Shown here one piece after another: positions 1 through 7,900 of a stretch of 26,693 nucleotides of DNA. A program made the translations under genes and the position numbers. The notes below the pieces were generated by a model, which saw only the letters and a list, made by a program, of their open reading frames with translations, had not been told where the DNA came from and searched no databases. This DNA comes from CAZQIC01 sp964593555. GTDB lineage: Bacteria; Bacteroidota; Bacteroidia; JAFLBG01. Within the stretch, counting starts at the first letter, position 1. Every line of letters starts with the position of its first letter. Location: NCBI GenBank assembly GCA_964593555.1, contig CAZQIC010000060.1, positions 1 through 26,693 on the forward strand. Reading direction: 5' to 3'.

Positions 1-51
1 ACATATCTCTTTCAGCTATTGTGGTAGGCGATTTAAACTGAATAATAATAA

Positions 52-124
52 GCGGAAGTAGCTCAGTTGGTAGAGCATCAGCCTTCCAAGCTGAGGGTGG
101 CCGGTTCGAGCCCGGTCTTCCGCT
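52..124 (+). tRNA. tRNA-Gly (anticodon TCC)
   Basis: A full cloverleaf can be folded. The acceptor stem pairs 52-58 with 117-123. The D-arm begins GCTC at 61. The anticodon stem pairs TCAGC (78-82) with GCTGA (90-94), and the loop carries TCC at 85-87. The T-stem closes over TTCGAGC at 105-111. It decodes GGA and perhaps other glycine codons. No CCA tail is encoded, so it must be added enzymatically. Part of its 3' half is duplicated downstream at 193-209. In Bacteroidota this tRNA commonly sits in a cluster just ahead of tufA. Confidence 0.95.
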
Positions 125-209
125 CGGAAATGTGAGAGGAGAAGACTGGCGAGAAGTTTATCCCGATTTGTAGCGAAAGCGAATTATCGGGAAGCCCGGT
201 CTTCCGCTC
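109..209 (+). repeat. 17-bp direct repeat of tRNA-Gly 3' end
   Basis: Bases 109-125 (T-loop, 3' T-stem and 3' acceptor strand of tRNA-Gly plus two flanking bases) recur exactly at 193-209. The two copies lie 84 bp apart and enclose a 67-bp spacer. The second copy has no tRNA 5' half, so it is not a second tRNA. The repeated part is the section of tRNA genes that integrases often use as an attachment site. Bases 141-149 are also nearly complementary to 196-204, so the second copy may instead be one arm of an imperfect stem. Confidence 0.8.
161..192. repeat. short palindromic hairpin element
   Basis: TCCCGAT (161-167) pairs with ATCGGGA (186-192). Inside, GCGAAAGC (173-180) could form a two-pair stem capped by a GAAA loop. 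It lies between the two copies of the tRNA-Gly 3' end, with no open reading frame around it. The form resembles dispersed intergenic palindromes, but only one copy is visible in this window, so membership in a repeat family is inference. Confidence 0.55.
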
Positions 210-251
210 CAAAGCAGGGAAAGGATCACAGATCTACAACCAATGCGTAAC

Positions 252-323
<72 letters not shown>

Positions 324-360
324 CAGTAAAAAATAGTGCACACACAGTAAAGACAAAATA

Positions 361-390
361 AAAACAACAACAAACAACAACAAACAACAA
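361..390 (+). promoter_or_regulatory. CAA-rich tandem leader of tufA
   Basis: Just ahead of the tufA start the sequence repeats a 10-base unit: CAAACAACAA at 371-380 and 381-390, preceded by the near-copy AAAACAACAA at 361-370. There is no Shine-Dalgarno motif. A and C residues cannot pair well with each other, so the leader should be unstructured. Such leaders suit highly expressed genes in Bacteroidota, where AT-rich upstream sequence rather than anti-Shine-Dalgarno pairing favours initiation. The translational role is inferred. Confidence 0.5.
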
Positions 391-401
391 CTAACACTAA
401 T

Positions 402-1592
402 ATGGCTACTAAAGAAAAATTTGATCGTTCCAAACCACACTTAAACATCGGAACCATTGGTCACGTTGACCACGGCAAAACCACGTTAACTGCCGCTATC
501 ACTACGGTACTTGCAAAACAAGGACTTGCAGAATTGAGATCTTTTGACTCAATTGATAATGCTCCGGAAGAAAAAGAAAGAGGTATCACGATCAATACAT
601 CTCACGTTGAGTATTCTACAGTTAACAGGCACTATGCTCACGTTGACTGTCCAGGCCACGCGGATTATGTAAAAAACATGGTTACTGGTGCTGCTCAAAT
701 GGACGGCGCTATATTAGTTGTTGCTGCTACTGATGGTCCAATGCCACAAACACGTGAGCATATTCTTTTAGCTCGCCAGGTAGGTGTACCTAAAATTGTT
801 GTGTTCATGAACAAAGTGGATATGGTTGATGACCCAGAGTTGTTAGACCTTGTTGAGATCGAAATCAGAGAGCTTTTGAAATTCTATGAATTTGAAGGTG
901 ATACGATCCCTGTTATCAGAGGATCTGCTTTAGGTGGATTAAATGGTGATGACAAATGGGTTGGAAGTATTAACGAGCTTATGGCTGCTGTTGACTCTTT
1001 CATTCCTATTCCTCCACGTCAAGTTGACAAACCTTTCTTGATGCCTGTTGAAGACGTTTTCTCGATCACTGGTCGTGGAACTGTTGCTACAGGAAGAATT
1101 GAAACGGGTGTTGTTAACTCCGGTGAAGAGGTTGAAATTGTTGGGATGCGCGAACTTAGCATGAAATCTGTTGTTACAGGTGTTGAGATGTTCAGAAAAA
1201 TTCTTGACAGAGGTGAAGCTGGCGATAACGTTGGTTTGCTTCTTAGAGGTGTTGAGAAAAAAGATATCTGGAGAGGAATGGTTATTGCTAAACCGGGATC
1301 AATCACTCCACATACTCAATTCAAAGCTGAGATCTATGTATTGAAAAAAGAAGAAGGTGGACGTCACACTCCATTCCACAATAAATATCGTCCACAGTTT
1401 TATTTAAGAACTACTGACGTAACAGGAGAAATTCTTTTACCAGAAGGAAGAGAGATGGTAATGCCTGGTGATAACGTAACTATAACAGTTCATTTAATTG
1501 TTCCTGTTGCTATGGATAAAGGTCTTCGTTTCGCAATTCGCGAAGGTGGAAGAACTGTTGGTGCAGGACAAGTAACTGAAGTTATAAAATAA
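402..1592 (+). CDS. tufA: elongation factor Tu
   Basis: EF-Tu is the cytosolic GTPase that delivers aminoacyl-tRNA to the ribosomal A site. The 396-residue product matches the family length. The G domain shows GHVDHGKT at residues 20-27 (P-loop), RGITI at 60-64 (switch I), DCPGH at 82-86 with catalytic His86 (E. coli His84), and NKVD at 137-140 for guanine recognition. Domains 2 and 3 follow and end in the usual GAGQVTEVIK-like tail. The ATG at 402 gives the canonical start. Upstream are two tRNA genes and a CAA-rich leader; downstream are a long hairpin and tRNA-Trp, then secE. Nothing is missing. Whether the genome has a second tuf copy cannot be told from this window. Confidence 0.99.
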   Translation: MATKEKFDRSKPHLNIGTIGHVDHGKTTLTAAITTVLAKQGLAELRSFDSIDNAPEEKERGITINTSHVEYSTVNRHYAHVDCPGHADYVKNMVTGAAQMDGAILVVAATDGPMPQTREHILLARQVGVPKIVVFMNKVDMVDDPELLDLVEIEIRELLKFYEFEGDTIPVIRGSALGGLNGDDKWVGSINELMAAVDSFIPIPPRQVDKPFLMPVEDVFSITGRGTVATGRIETGVVNSGEEVEIVGMRELSMKSVVTGVEMFRKILDRGEAGDNVGLLLRGVEKKDIWRGMVIAKPGSITPHTQFKAEIYVLKKEEGGRHTPFHNKYRPQFYLRTTDVTGEILLPEGREMVMPGDNVTITVHLIVPVAMDKGLRFAIREGGRTVGAGQVTEVIK

Positions 1593-1611
1593 TAATATAA
1601 ACAGGAGACCT

Positions 1612-1654
1612 GTAAAGGTGCATTTCTCGGCATAAAAGAGAGATGCACCTTTAC
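1612..1654 (+). terminator. long hairpin after tufA
   Basis: Bases 1612-1628 pair with 1638-1654 over 17 positions, with one G-T wobble and a 9-base loop. The stem begins 20 bases after the tufA stop. No run of T follows it, so it is not a textbook intrinsic terminator. It may act as a partial terminator, a 3' end stabiliser or an RNase processing site separating tufA mRNA from tRNA-Trp. A smaller hairpin, ACAGG-AGA-CCTGT at 1601-1613, abuts it. Confidence 0.6.
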
Positions 1655-1687
1655 TGCCCTAAAGACTTTAACTGGTTTAACATATAA

Positions 1688-1758
1688 ACGGGCGTAGTTC
1701 AAGGGTAGAATAGCGGTCTCCAAAACCGTTGATGGGAGTTCGAATCTCTCCGCCCGTG
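1688..1758 (+). tRNA. tRNA-Trp (anticodon CCA)
   Basis: The acceptor stem pairs ACGGGCG (1688-1694) with CGCCCGT (1751-1757), and G1758 is the discriminator base expected for bacterial tryptophan tRNA. The anticodon stem pairs GCGGT (1713-1717) with ACCGT (1725-1729); the loop holds CCA at 1720-1722. The 3' CCA tail is not encoded. It lies between tufA and secE, a conserved arrangement across bacteria, 38 bp before the secE start. Confidence 0.95.
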
Positions 1759-1796
1759 CAAGGAGAGAGTTTAACAGGGTCAAAGAAAAAAAGTAG

Positions 1797-1994
1797 ATGA
1801 GTAAATTAAGAACATATTTTGACGAGACAGTAAGCGAGCTTACAACTAAAGTATCGTGGCCTACCTGGAGTGAATTACAGGCAAGCGCTGTTGTTGTTAT
1901 GATTGCCTCCGTTATCATTGCCCTGATCGTGTTTGTTATGGACTGGTCATTCAGCAGCTTAATGGAAACATTTTATAAGATGATAGGATCATGA
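1797..1994 (+). CDS. secE: preprotein translocase subunit SecE
   Basis: SecE clamps SecY in the inner-membrane SecYEG channel. The 65-residue product is the short single-span form usual outside the gammaproteobacteria. An amphipathic N-terminal helix carries the family motif KVSWPTWSEL at about residues 18-27, followed by one hydrophobic segment at about 30-48. The ATG at 1797 was chosen because the protein then begins MSKLRTYFDE, as in relatives. Its TGA overlaps the nusG ATG in ATGA, so the two genes are translationally coupled. The position after tRNA-Trp supports the assignment. Confidence 0.97.
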   Translation: MSKLRTYFDETVSELTTKVSWPTWSELQASAVVVMIASVIIALIVFVMDWSFSSLMETFYKMIGS

Positions 1995-2554
1995 GCGAAA
2001 TAACTAAGAACGATCAGCAAACAAAAAAGTGGTATGTTGTCAGAGCTATTAGCGGACAGGAGAAGAAGATAAAACAACATATTGAAATGGAGATAAACCG
2101 TCTTGGGATGAAAGATTATGTTTCCCAGGTGCTTATTCCAACTGAAAAAGTTTACCAGATCCGCAACGGAAAAAAAGTAAGTAAGGAAAGAAGTTTTTTT
2201 CCTGGCTATATACTTGTTGAAGCTGCACTTGTAGGAGAAATACCTCACGTAATAAAAAATATTGTTGGTGTTATTGGGTTCTTAGGAACAAAAACAGGTG
2301 ACCCTGTTCCATTGAGACCATCAGAAGTGAATCGTATACTTGGTAAAGTAGACGAATTAGCAGAGAGTGATGCACAGGTAAATATTCCTTTCATTGTTGG
2401 CGAAACAGTAAAAGTTATCGATGGCCCGTTCAATAGTTTCAGCGGAATCATTGAAGAAATAAATGAAGAAAAGAAAAAACTCAAAGTAATGGTTAAGATT
2501 TTCGGAAGAAAAACACCTTTGGAATTGAGTTATATGCAAGTAGAAAAGGAGTAA
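1991..2554 (+). CDS. nusG: transcription elongation/antitermination factor NusG
   Basis: NusG binds RNA polymerase at the beta' clamp and modulates pausing, and links transcription to Rho or the ribosome. The 187-residue protein has an N-terminal NGN domain starting KWYVVRAISGQEKK at about residues 13-26. A C-terminal KOW domain, with VGETVKVIDGPF near residue 136 and the FSG turn after it, occupies about 133-187. Length and order are normal. It overlaps secE by four bases. A 93-bp A/T-rich spacer separates it from rplK. Confidence 0.98.
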   Translation: MSEITKNDQQTKKWYVVRAISGQEKKIKQHIEMEINRLGMKDYVSQVLIPTEKVYQIRNGKKVSKERSFFPGYILVEAALVGEIPHVIKNIVGVIGFLGTKTGDPVPLRPSEVNRILGKVDELAESDAQVNIPFIVGETVKVIDGPFNSFSGIIEEINEEKKKLKVMVKIFGRKTPLELSYMQVEKE

Positions 2555-2647
2555 AAATCAGTTAATAAGTTAAAAAGTCAAAGTTATAAGTTGAGCTTCC
2601 AAACTTCAAACTAAACTTCAAGCTTTAAAACTTTAAACTAACAGAAA

Positions 2648-3085
2648 ATGGCAAAAGAAATAGGTGCGTTAATTAAACTTCAAATAAAAGGCGGAGCTGC
2701 AAATCCTGCACCTCCAATTGGTCCTGCATTAGGAGCAAAAGGTGTTAACATCATGGAGTTCTGTAAGCAATTTAATGCTAGAACACAGGATCAAGCCGGG
2801 AAAATTGTTCCCGTTATCATCACAGTTTATACAGATAAATCTTTTGAGTTCATTCTTAAAAAACCACCCGTTGCTGCTCAGATCTTAGAAGCAACAAAGG
2901 TCAAAAGTGGTTCTGCAGAATCAAACAGAAAAAAGGTTGGTTCAATTAACTGGAACCAGATCAAATCCATAGCAGAAAATAAGATGCCAGATTTAAATTG
3001 CTTCACCATCGAATCAGCAATGAGTATGGTGGCAGGTACTGCAAGAAGCATGGGCATTAACGTTGAAGGTCAAAAACCTTTTTAA
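2648..3085 (+). CDS. rplK: 50S ribosomal protein L11
   Basis: L11 binds 23S rRNA at the GTPase-associated centre together with L10 and L7/L12. The 145-residue sequence has the N-terminal domain motif PAPPIGPALGAKGVNIMEFC at about residues 21-40, the flexible proline hinge, and the C-terminal rRNA-binding domain ending GTARSMGINVEG. The ATG at 2648 gives MAKEIGALIK, the usual start. Upstream (2555-2647) is an A/T-rich spacer rich in AAACTT and AGTT motifs that could fold loosely, but I see no defined L1-binding mimic. Confidence 0.98.
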   Translation: MAKEIGALIKLQIKGGAANPAPPIGPALGAKGVNIMEFCKQFNARTQDQAGKIVPVIITVYTDKSFEFILKKPPVAAQILEATKVKSGSAESNRKKVGSINWNQIKSIAENKMPDLNCFTIESAMSMVAGTARSMGINVEGQKPF

Positions 3086-3110
3086 GAGTAAAGAATATTA
3101 ACAAGGTGGA

Positions 3111-3127
3111 GTCCGCCTATGGCTGAC
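3111..3127. repeat. GC-rich palindrome in rplK-rplA spacer
   Basis: GTCCGCC (3111-3117) and GGCTGAC (3121-3127) form a 7-base inverted repeat with one mismatch and a TAT loop. It stands out as a GC-rich patch in an otherwise AT-rich ribosomal-protein operon spacer. It may be a decayed copy of a dispersed palindromic repeat, or part of an mRNA structure regulating rplA. Only this copy was found here. Confidence 0.4.
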
Positions 3128-3152
3128 GCTTGCACATCACAAAAACAATACA

Positions 3153-3845
3153 ATGGCTAAATTAACCAAGAAAAGAAAAGTTGCGCTTACTAAATTCGAT
3201 AATACAAAATCGTACACACTCGAAGAAGCAACTAAAATTGTAAAAGAAATTTCAAGTACAAAATTTGACTCTTCTGTTGACTTAAGTGTTTTCCTGGGAA
3301 TTGACCCTAAGAAAGGAAATCAAATGGTAAGAGGTACTGTTAACCTTCCCCATGGTTCCGGAAAAAAAGTTAAGATCTTAGTTCTTTGTACTCCTGACAA
3401 GGAAGCAGAAGCTAAAGCTGCCGGAGCTGATTTTGTTGGACTGGATGATTATATCCAAAAGATAAAAGATGGTTGGACAGATATTGATGTAGTTATTACA
3501 ATGCCAAGTGTTATGGGTAAAGTAGGTGCAATTGCCCGTGTACTTGGACCAAGAGGACTTATGCCAAATCCGAAAACTGGTACTGTTACAATGGATATAG
3601 GCAAAGCTGTTGCTGAATCTAAAGGTGGGAAAATTGATTTCAAAGCTGATAAACAGGGAGGCATCCACTCTTCTGTTGCGAAAGCTTCCTTTGACAGTAA
3701 CAAAATTTATGAAAACGCGAACGAGCTGTTACAGACAATACTAAAATTAAAACCCGCTTCCGCGAAAGGTGCTTATATCAGAAGCATTTACATGTCAGGT
3801 ACTATGACCCCAAGTGTAAGAATTGATACAAGGTCCTTAGGTTAA
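3153..3845 (+). CDS. rplA: 50S ribosomal protein L1
   Basis: L1 builds the mobile L1 stalk that helps release deacylated tRNA from the E site, and in many bacteria it also represses its own operon by binding mRNA. The 230-residue protein fits the family. It contains the signature stretch GPRGLMPNPKTGTVT in the middle, followed by KGGKIDFKADKQGGIHSSVAK and the C-terminal YIRSIYMSGTMTPSVRID block. The ATG at 3153 yields MAKLTKKRK, as expected. It lies 67 bp after rplK and 46 bp before rplJ. Confidence 0.98.
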   Translation: MAKLTKKRKVALTKFDNTKSYTLEEATKIVKEISSTKFDSSVDLSVFLGIDPKKGNQMVRGTVNLPHGSGKKVKILVLCTPDKEAEAKAAGADFVGLDDYIQKIKDGWTDIDVVITMPSVMGKVGAIARVLGPRGLMPNPKTGTVTMDIGKAVAESKGGKIDFKADKQGGIHSSVAKASFDSNKIYENANELLQTILKLKPASAKGAYIRSIYMSGTMTPSVRIDTRSLG

Positions 3846-3891
3846 TAATTTTAGAAATATCCCGTTGGGGATTTGTTAAAACAATTTATAC

Positions 3892-4416
3892 ATGAAAAAA
3901 GAAGAAAAAGATAAAGTTATTGCATCGTTGACAGACAAACTTGCCAACAACAACAACTTTTATTTAGCCGACACGTCCGGCTTGACAGCTGAAAAAACCA
4001 GTTCGTTAAGAAGGGAATGTTTTAACAAGGGAATCAATGTTCTTGTTGTGAAAAATTCATTACTTAAAAAAGCGATGGAAAGATCAACAGCGAAAAATTA
4101 TTCCGACTTGCTTCCTGCATTAAAGGGTGCAACCGCTATCATGTTTTGTGAAGCTGGAAATGGGCCTGCAAAGGTCATTAAAGAGTTTCGTAAAACCGGA
4201 GACAAACCTGTTTTAAAAGCAGCTTTCGTTGAAGAGAGTGTATACTTAGGTGATAACCAACTTGATTTCTTAGTAGCAATTAAATCTAAGAATGAACTTA
4301 TTGGTGATATCATCGGCTTGTTACAATCTCCAGCGAAAAATGTTATCTCAGGTTTACAATCTGGAAAAAACAAACTTGCAGGAATCGTTAAAACATTATC
4401 AGAGCGTCCAGAATAA
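3892..4416 (+). CDS. rplJ: 50S ribosomal protein L10
   Basis: L10 anchors the L7/L12 stalk dimers to the large subunit. The 174-residue product has the N-terminal rRNA-binding globular domain, including the VVKNSLLKKAM segment and KGATAIMF, and a C-terminal helical tail that binds L7/L12. The spacer from rplA is only 46 bp and holds just a small ATCCC-GTTG-GGGAT hairpin (3859-3872). A full L10-binding leader with kink-turn of the type known in Proteobacteria and Firmicutes would not fit there. Regulation must therefore come from elsewhere or be different. Confidence 0.97.
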   Translation: MKKEEKDKVIASLTDKLANNNNFYLADTSGLTAEKTSSLRRECFNKGINVLVVKNSLLKKAMERSTAKNYSDLLPALKGATAIMFCEAGNGPAKVIKEFRKTGDKPVLKAAFVEESVYLGDNQLDFLVAIKSKNELIGDIIGLLQSPAKNVISGLQSGKNKLAGIVKTLSERPE

Positions 4417-4465
4417 AAAATAAACAACAATTCAACTAGTAAATAACAATTAAAACAATAAAAAA

Positions 4466-4840
4466 ATGGCAGATTTAAAAGCTTTCGCAGATCAGTTAGT
4501 TAACCTTACGGTAAAAGAAGTAAACGAGTTAGCTAAGATTCTAAAAGATGAACATGGTATTGAACCTGCTGCTGCAGCTGTTGCTGTTGCTGGTGGAGGT
4601 GGTGCAGGCGCTGCTGCTCCTGCTGAAAAAACAACTTTTGATGTAATTCTTAAAGCGGCAGGTGGAGCAAAACTTGGCGTTGTTAAAATAGTTAAAGAAC
4701 TTACAGGACTTGGCTTGAAAGAAGCTAAAGATCTAGTTGATGGTGCTCCAAAAGCCATTAAAGAAGGTATCTCTAAAGCCGATGCAGAGCAAATTAAAGC
4801 TCAATTAACTGAAGCTGGTGCAGAAGTTGAAATTAAGTAA
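4466..4840 (+). CDS. rplL: 50S ribosomal protein L7/L12
   Basis: L7/L12 is the multicopy stalk protein that recruits translation GTPases. The 124-residue protein shows the N-terminal dimerisation helices (residues about 1-32), an Ala/Gly-rich hinge (about 35-52), and the compact C-terminal factor-binding domain with KTTFDVILKAAGGAKLGVVK followed by KEAKDLVDGAPKAIKEG. Length and domain order are typical. It follows rplJ by 49 bp. A strong hairpin with a T-run (4862-4899) follows before rpoB. Confidence 0.98.
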   Translation: MADLKAFADQLVNLTVKEVNELAKILKDEHGIEPAAAAVAVAGGGGAGAAAPAEKTTFDVILKAAGGAKLGVVKIVKELTGLGLKEAKDLVDGAPKAIKEGISKADAEQIKAQLTEAGAEVEIK

Positions 4841-4861
4841 ACCATTGGTTTGACTTACTCA

Positions 4862-4899
4862 GGCATGGGCCATACGTCTCGTATGGTCTACTGCCTTTT
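4862..4899 (+). terminator. hairpin with T-run between rplL and rpoB
   Basis: GGCCATACG (4868-4876) pairs with CGTATGGTC (4880-4888) around a TCT loop, including one G-T wobble. The stem extends outward through 4862-4867 with 4889-4895, with one bulge, and is followed by TTTT (4896-4899). It starts 21 bases after the rplL stop and ends 47 bases before rpoB. This is where other bacteria place a partial terminator or RNase site that lowers rpoBC expression relative to ribosomal proteins. An attenuator role is inferred. Confidence 0.7.
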
Positions 4900-4946
4900 C
4901 GTGCTTGTAGATGCTTACTTTAAATTAACTTTTAAAAACTACCACC

Positions 4947-7900
4947 TTGGCTCAAATAAAAAAATCTCAACGAGTAAATTTTGCGTCCATTAAAAGTCAA
5001 GTTGATTATCCTGACTTCTTGGATATACAACTAAAATCATTCAAAGATTTTTTTCAGCTCGAAACAACAAGCGAAAACCGTACTAACGAAGGATTGTTTA
5101 AAGTGTTTTCAGAGAATTTTCCGATCTCTGATGCTAGAAACAATTTCGTTCTTGAGTTTCTTGATTATTTCGTTGACCCTCCCCGCTACTCTATCGATGA
5201 GTGTATCGAAAGAGGTTTAACACACAGTGTACCTCTTAAAGCTAAGCTAAAACTTTATTGTACCGATCCGGAACATGAAGACTTTGAAACAATTGTACAG
5301 GATGTTTATTTAGGAACTATTCCTTACATGACCCCAAAAGGTACGTTTGTGATCAATGGTGCTGAAAGAGTTATTGTTTCTCAGCTTCACCGTTCACCTG
5401 GTGTGTTCTTCGGACAAAGCCGTCACGCCAATGGTACTAAATTATATTCTGCACGTATTATCCCTTTCAAAGGATCGTGGATAGAATTTGCAACTGACAT
5501 TAACAACGTGATGTATGCTTACATCGATCGTAAGAAAAAACTTCCTGTTACAACTCTCTTGAGAGCAATAGGTTTTGAAAGCGATAAACAGATCCTTGAG
5601 ATATTCGGCCTTGCTGATGAAGTAAAAGTTAGTAAAGCGGGACTTAAAGCAGTAGTAGGTCGCAAACTTGCTGCAAGGGTGCTTAAAACATGGATCGAAG
5701 ACTTCGTGGATGAAGATACCGGTGAGGTTGTTTCTATTGAGCGTAACGAAGTATTGATCGATCGTGAAACTATCCTTGAGGATACTCACATCGATTTGAT
5801 AGTTGATGCTAATGTGAAATCAGTTATCCTTCACAAAACATCTATCAATACTGCTGATTATGCAATCATATACAACACTCTTCAGAAAGACGTTTCTAAT
5901 TCTGAAAAAGAAGCCGTAGAACATATTTACAGACAGCTTCGTAATGCAGAGCCGCCTGATGAAGAAACTGCAAGGGGCATCATCGACAAATTATTCTTCT
6001 CTGATAAGAGATATGATTTGGGAGAAGTTGGAAGATACCGTATTAATAAAAAATTAGAATTGGATATTGCTCCTGACACGAAAGTGTTAACTAAAGCGGA
6101 CATTATCGCGATCATTAAATATTTGATCCAGTTGATCAACTCTAAAACAGATGTTGATGATATCGATCACTTGAGCAACAGACGTGTTCGTACAGTTGGT
6201 GAACAATTGTATACACAATTTGGTGTTGGTTTGGCTCGTATGGCAAGAACAATTCGTGAGCGTATGAACGTACGTGATAACGAGGTGTTCACTCCTACCG
6301 ATCTTATCAATGCAAAAACATTATCATCTGTTATCAATTCATTTTTTGGTACTAACCAGTTATCTCAGTTCATGGATCAAACAAATCCGCTTGCTGAGAT
6401 CACTCACAAAAGAAGACTTTCTGCCCTTGGGCCTGGAGGTTTATCAAGAGAGAGAGCTGGTTTCGAGGTGCGTGACGTTCACTATACACACTACGGACGT
6501 TTATGTACAATAGAAACTCCAGAGGGACCAAATATTGGTTTGATCTCTTCACTTTGTGTTTACGCACAAATTAATAAACTTGGATTTATTGAAACTCCAT
6601 ACAGAACAGTAACGAAGGGGAAAATAGATCTCAATAAAAATGTTATTTATCTTTCTGCAGAGGAAGAAGACGAGAAGATCATTGCTCAGGCAAATGCAAA
6701 TCTTTCTGATAAAGGAGAAATTACAGACGCTAAAGTAAAAGCTCGTTTCGAAGGAGATTTTCCTGTTGTAGAACCAGATAAAATCGATTTGATAGACATT
6801 GCTCCGAATCAAATTGCTTCTATTGCTGCCTCTATGATTCCTTTCCTTGAGCACGATGATGCTAACCGTGCCCTCATGGGTTCGAACATGCAGCGCCAGG
6901 CAGTTCCGCTATTGAGGCCGCAAGCTCCAATAGTTGGTACAGGATTAGAAGGGTTAGTTGCAAAAGATTCAAGAGTACTTATCAATGCTGAAGGAGAAGG
7001 AGTTGTTGATTATGTTGATGCGGAGGAAATTATTATCCGTTACAACAGAAATGACGAAGAGAAACTTATTAGCTTTGATGATGATACTAAGAGATATAAA
7101 TTAACTAAGTTCCGTAAAACGAACCAAAGCACTTGTATCAACCTCCGCCCTATTGTTAAGAAAGGCGAGAAAGTGAAAAAAGGACAAGTACTTTGTGAAG
7201 GTTACGCAACTGAGAACGGTGAACTTGCATTAGGAAGAAACCTGAAAGTGGCATTCATGCCTTGGAAAGGTTACAACTTCGAGGATGCTATTGTTATTTC
7301 TGAAAAAGTAGTAAGAGATGACATTTTCACTTCTGTACATATTGATGAGTATGTTCTTGAAGTTCGTGATACAAAACGCGGACTGGAAGAATTAACTGCT
7401 GATATCCCTAACGTAAGTGAAGAAGCTACTAAAGATCTTGACGAAAACGGATTGATCCGTGTAGGTGCTGATGTAAAAGAAGGGGATATCCTTATTGGTA
7501 AGATCACTCCAAAAGGAGAAACAGATCCTTCACCGGAAGAAAAATTATTGCGTGCGATATTTGGCGATAAAGCAGGTGATGTAAAAGATGCATCCTTGAA
7601 AGTACCACCTTCTATCCGTGGGGTTGTAATTGATAAAAAACTTTTCTCAAGAGCGATAAAAGATAAAAAGGCAAAAGCAGATGAGAAAGGAATTTTAGAT
7701 GGTATAGATAAAGTTCACAATCAAGGTGTAGCTGAATTAAAAACCAAATTGGTTGGTAAGCTTACTACAATTGTAAACGGAAAATCTTCGCAAGGAGTTA
7801 CTAATAGCTTGAAGGAAGAAGTTGTTTCTAAAGGAACAAAATTCAACCAGAAACTATTAGAGAAAATCGATTACATCGATGTTAATCCTAATCACTGGAC

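Noticed and set aside
193..209. Second tRNA-Gly gene at the repeat copy
   Set aside because: Only the 3' acceptor strand and part of the T-arm are present; no D-arm, anticodon arm or 5' acceptor strand precedes it.
361..390. CRISPR-like tandem repeat
   Set aside because: Units are 10 bases, contiguous, low-complexity A/C, with no spacers.
6342..6422. Rifampicin-resistance substitution in rpoB
   Set aside because: Residues equivalent to E. coli Asp516, His526 and Ser531 are all wild type.
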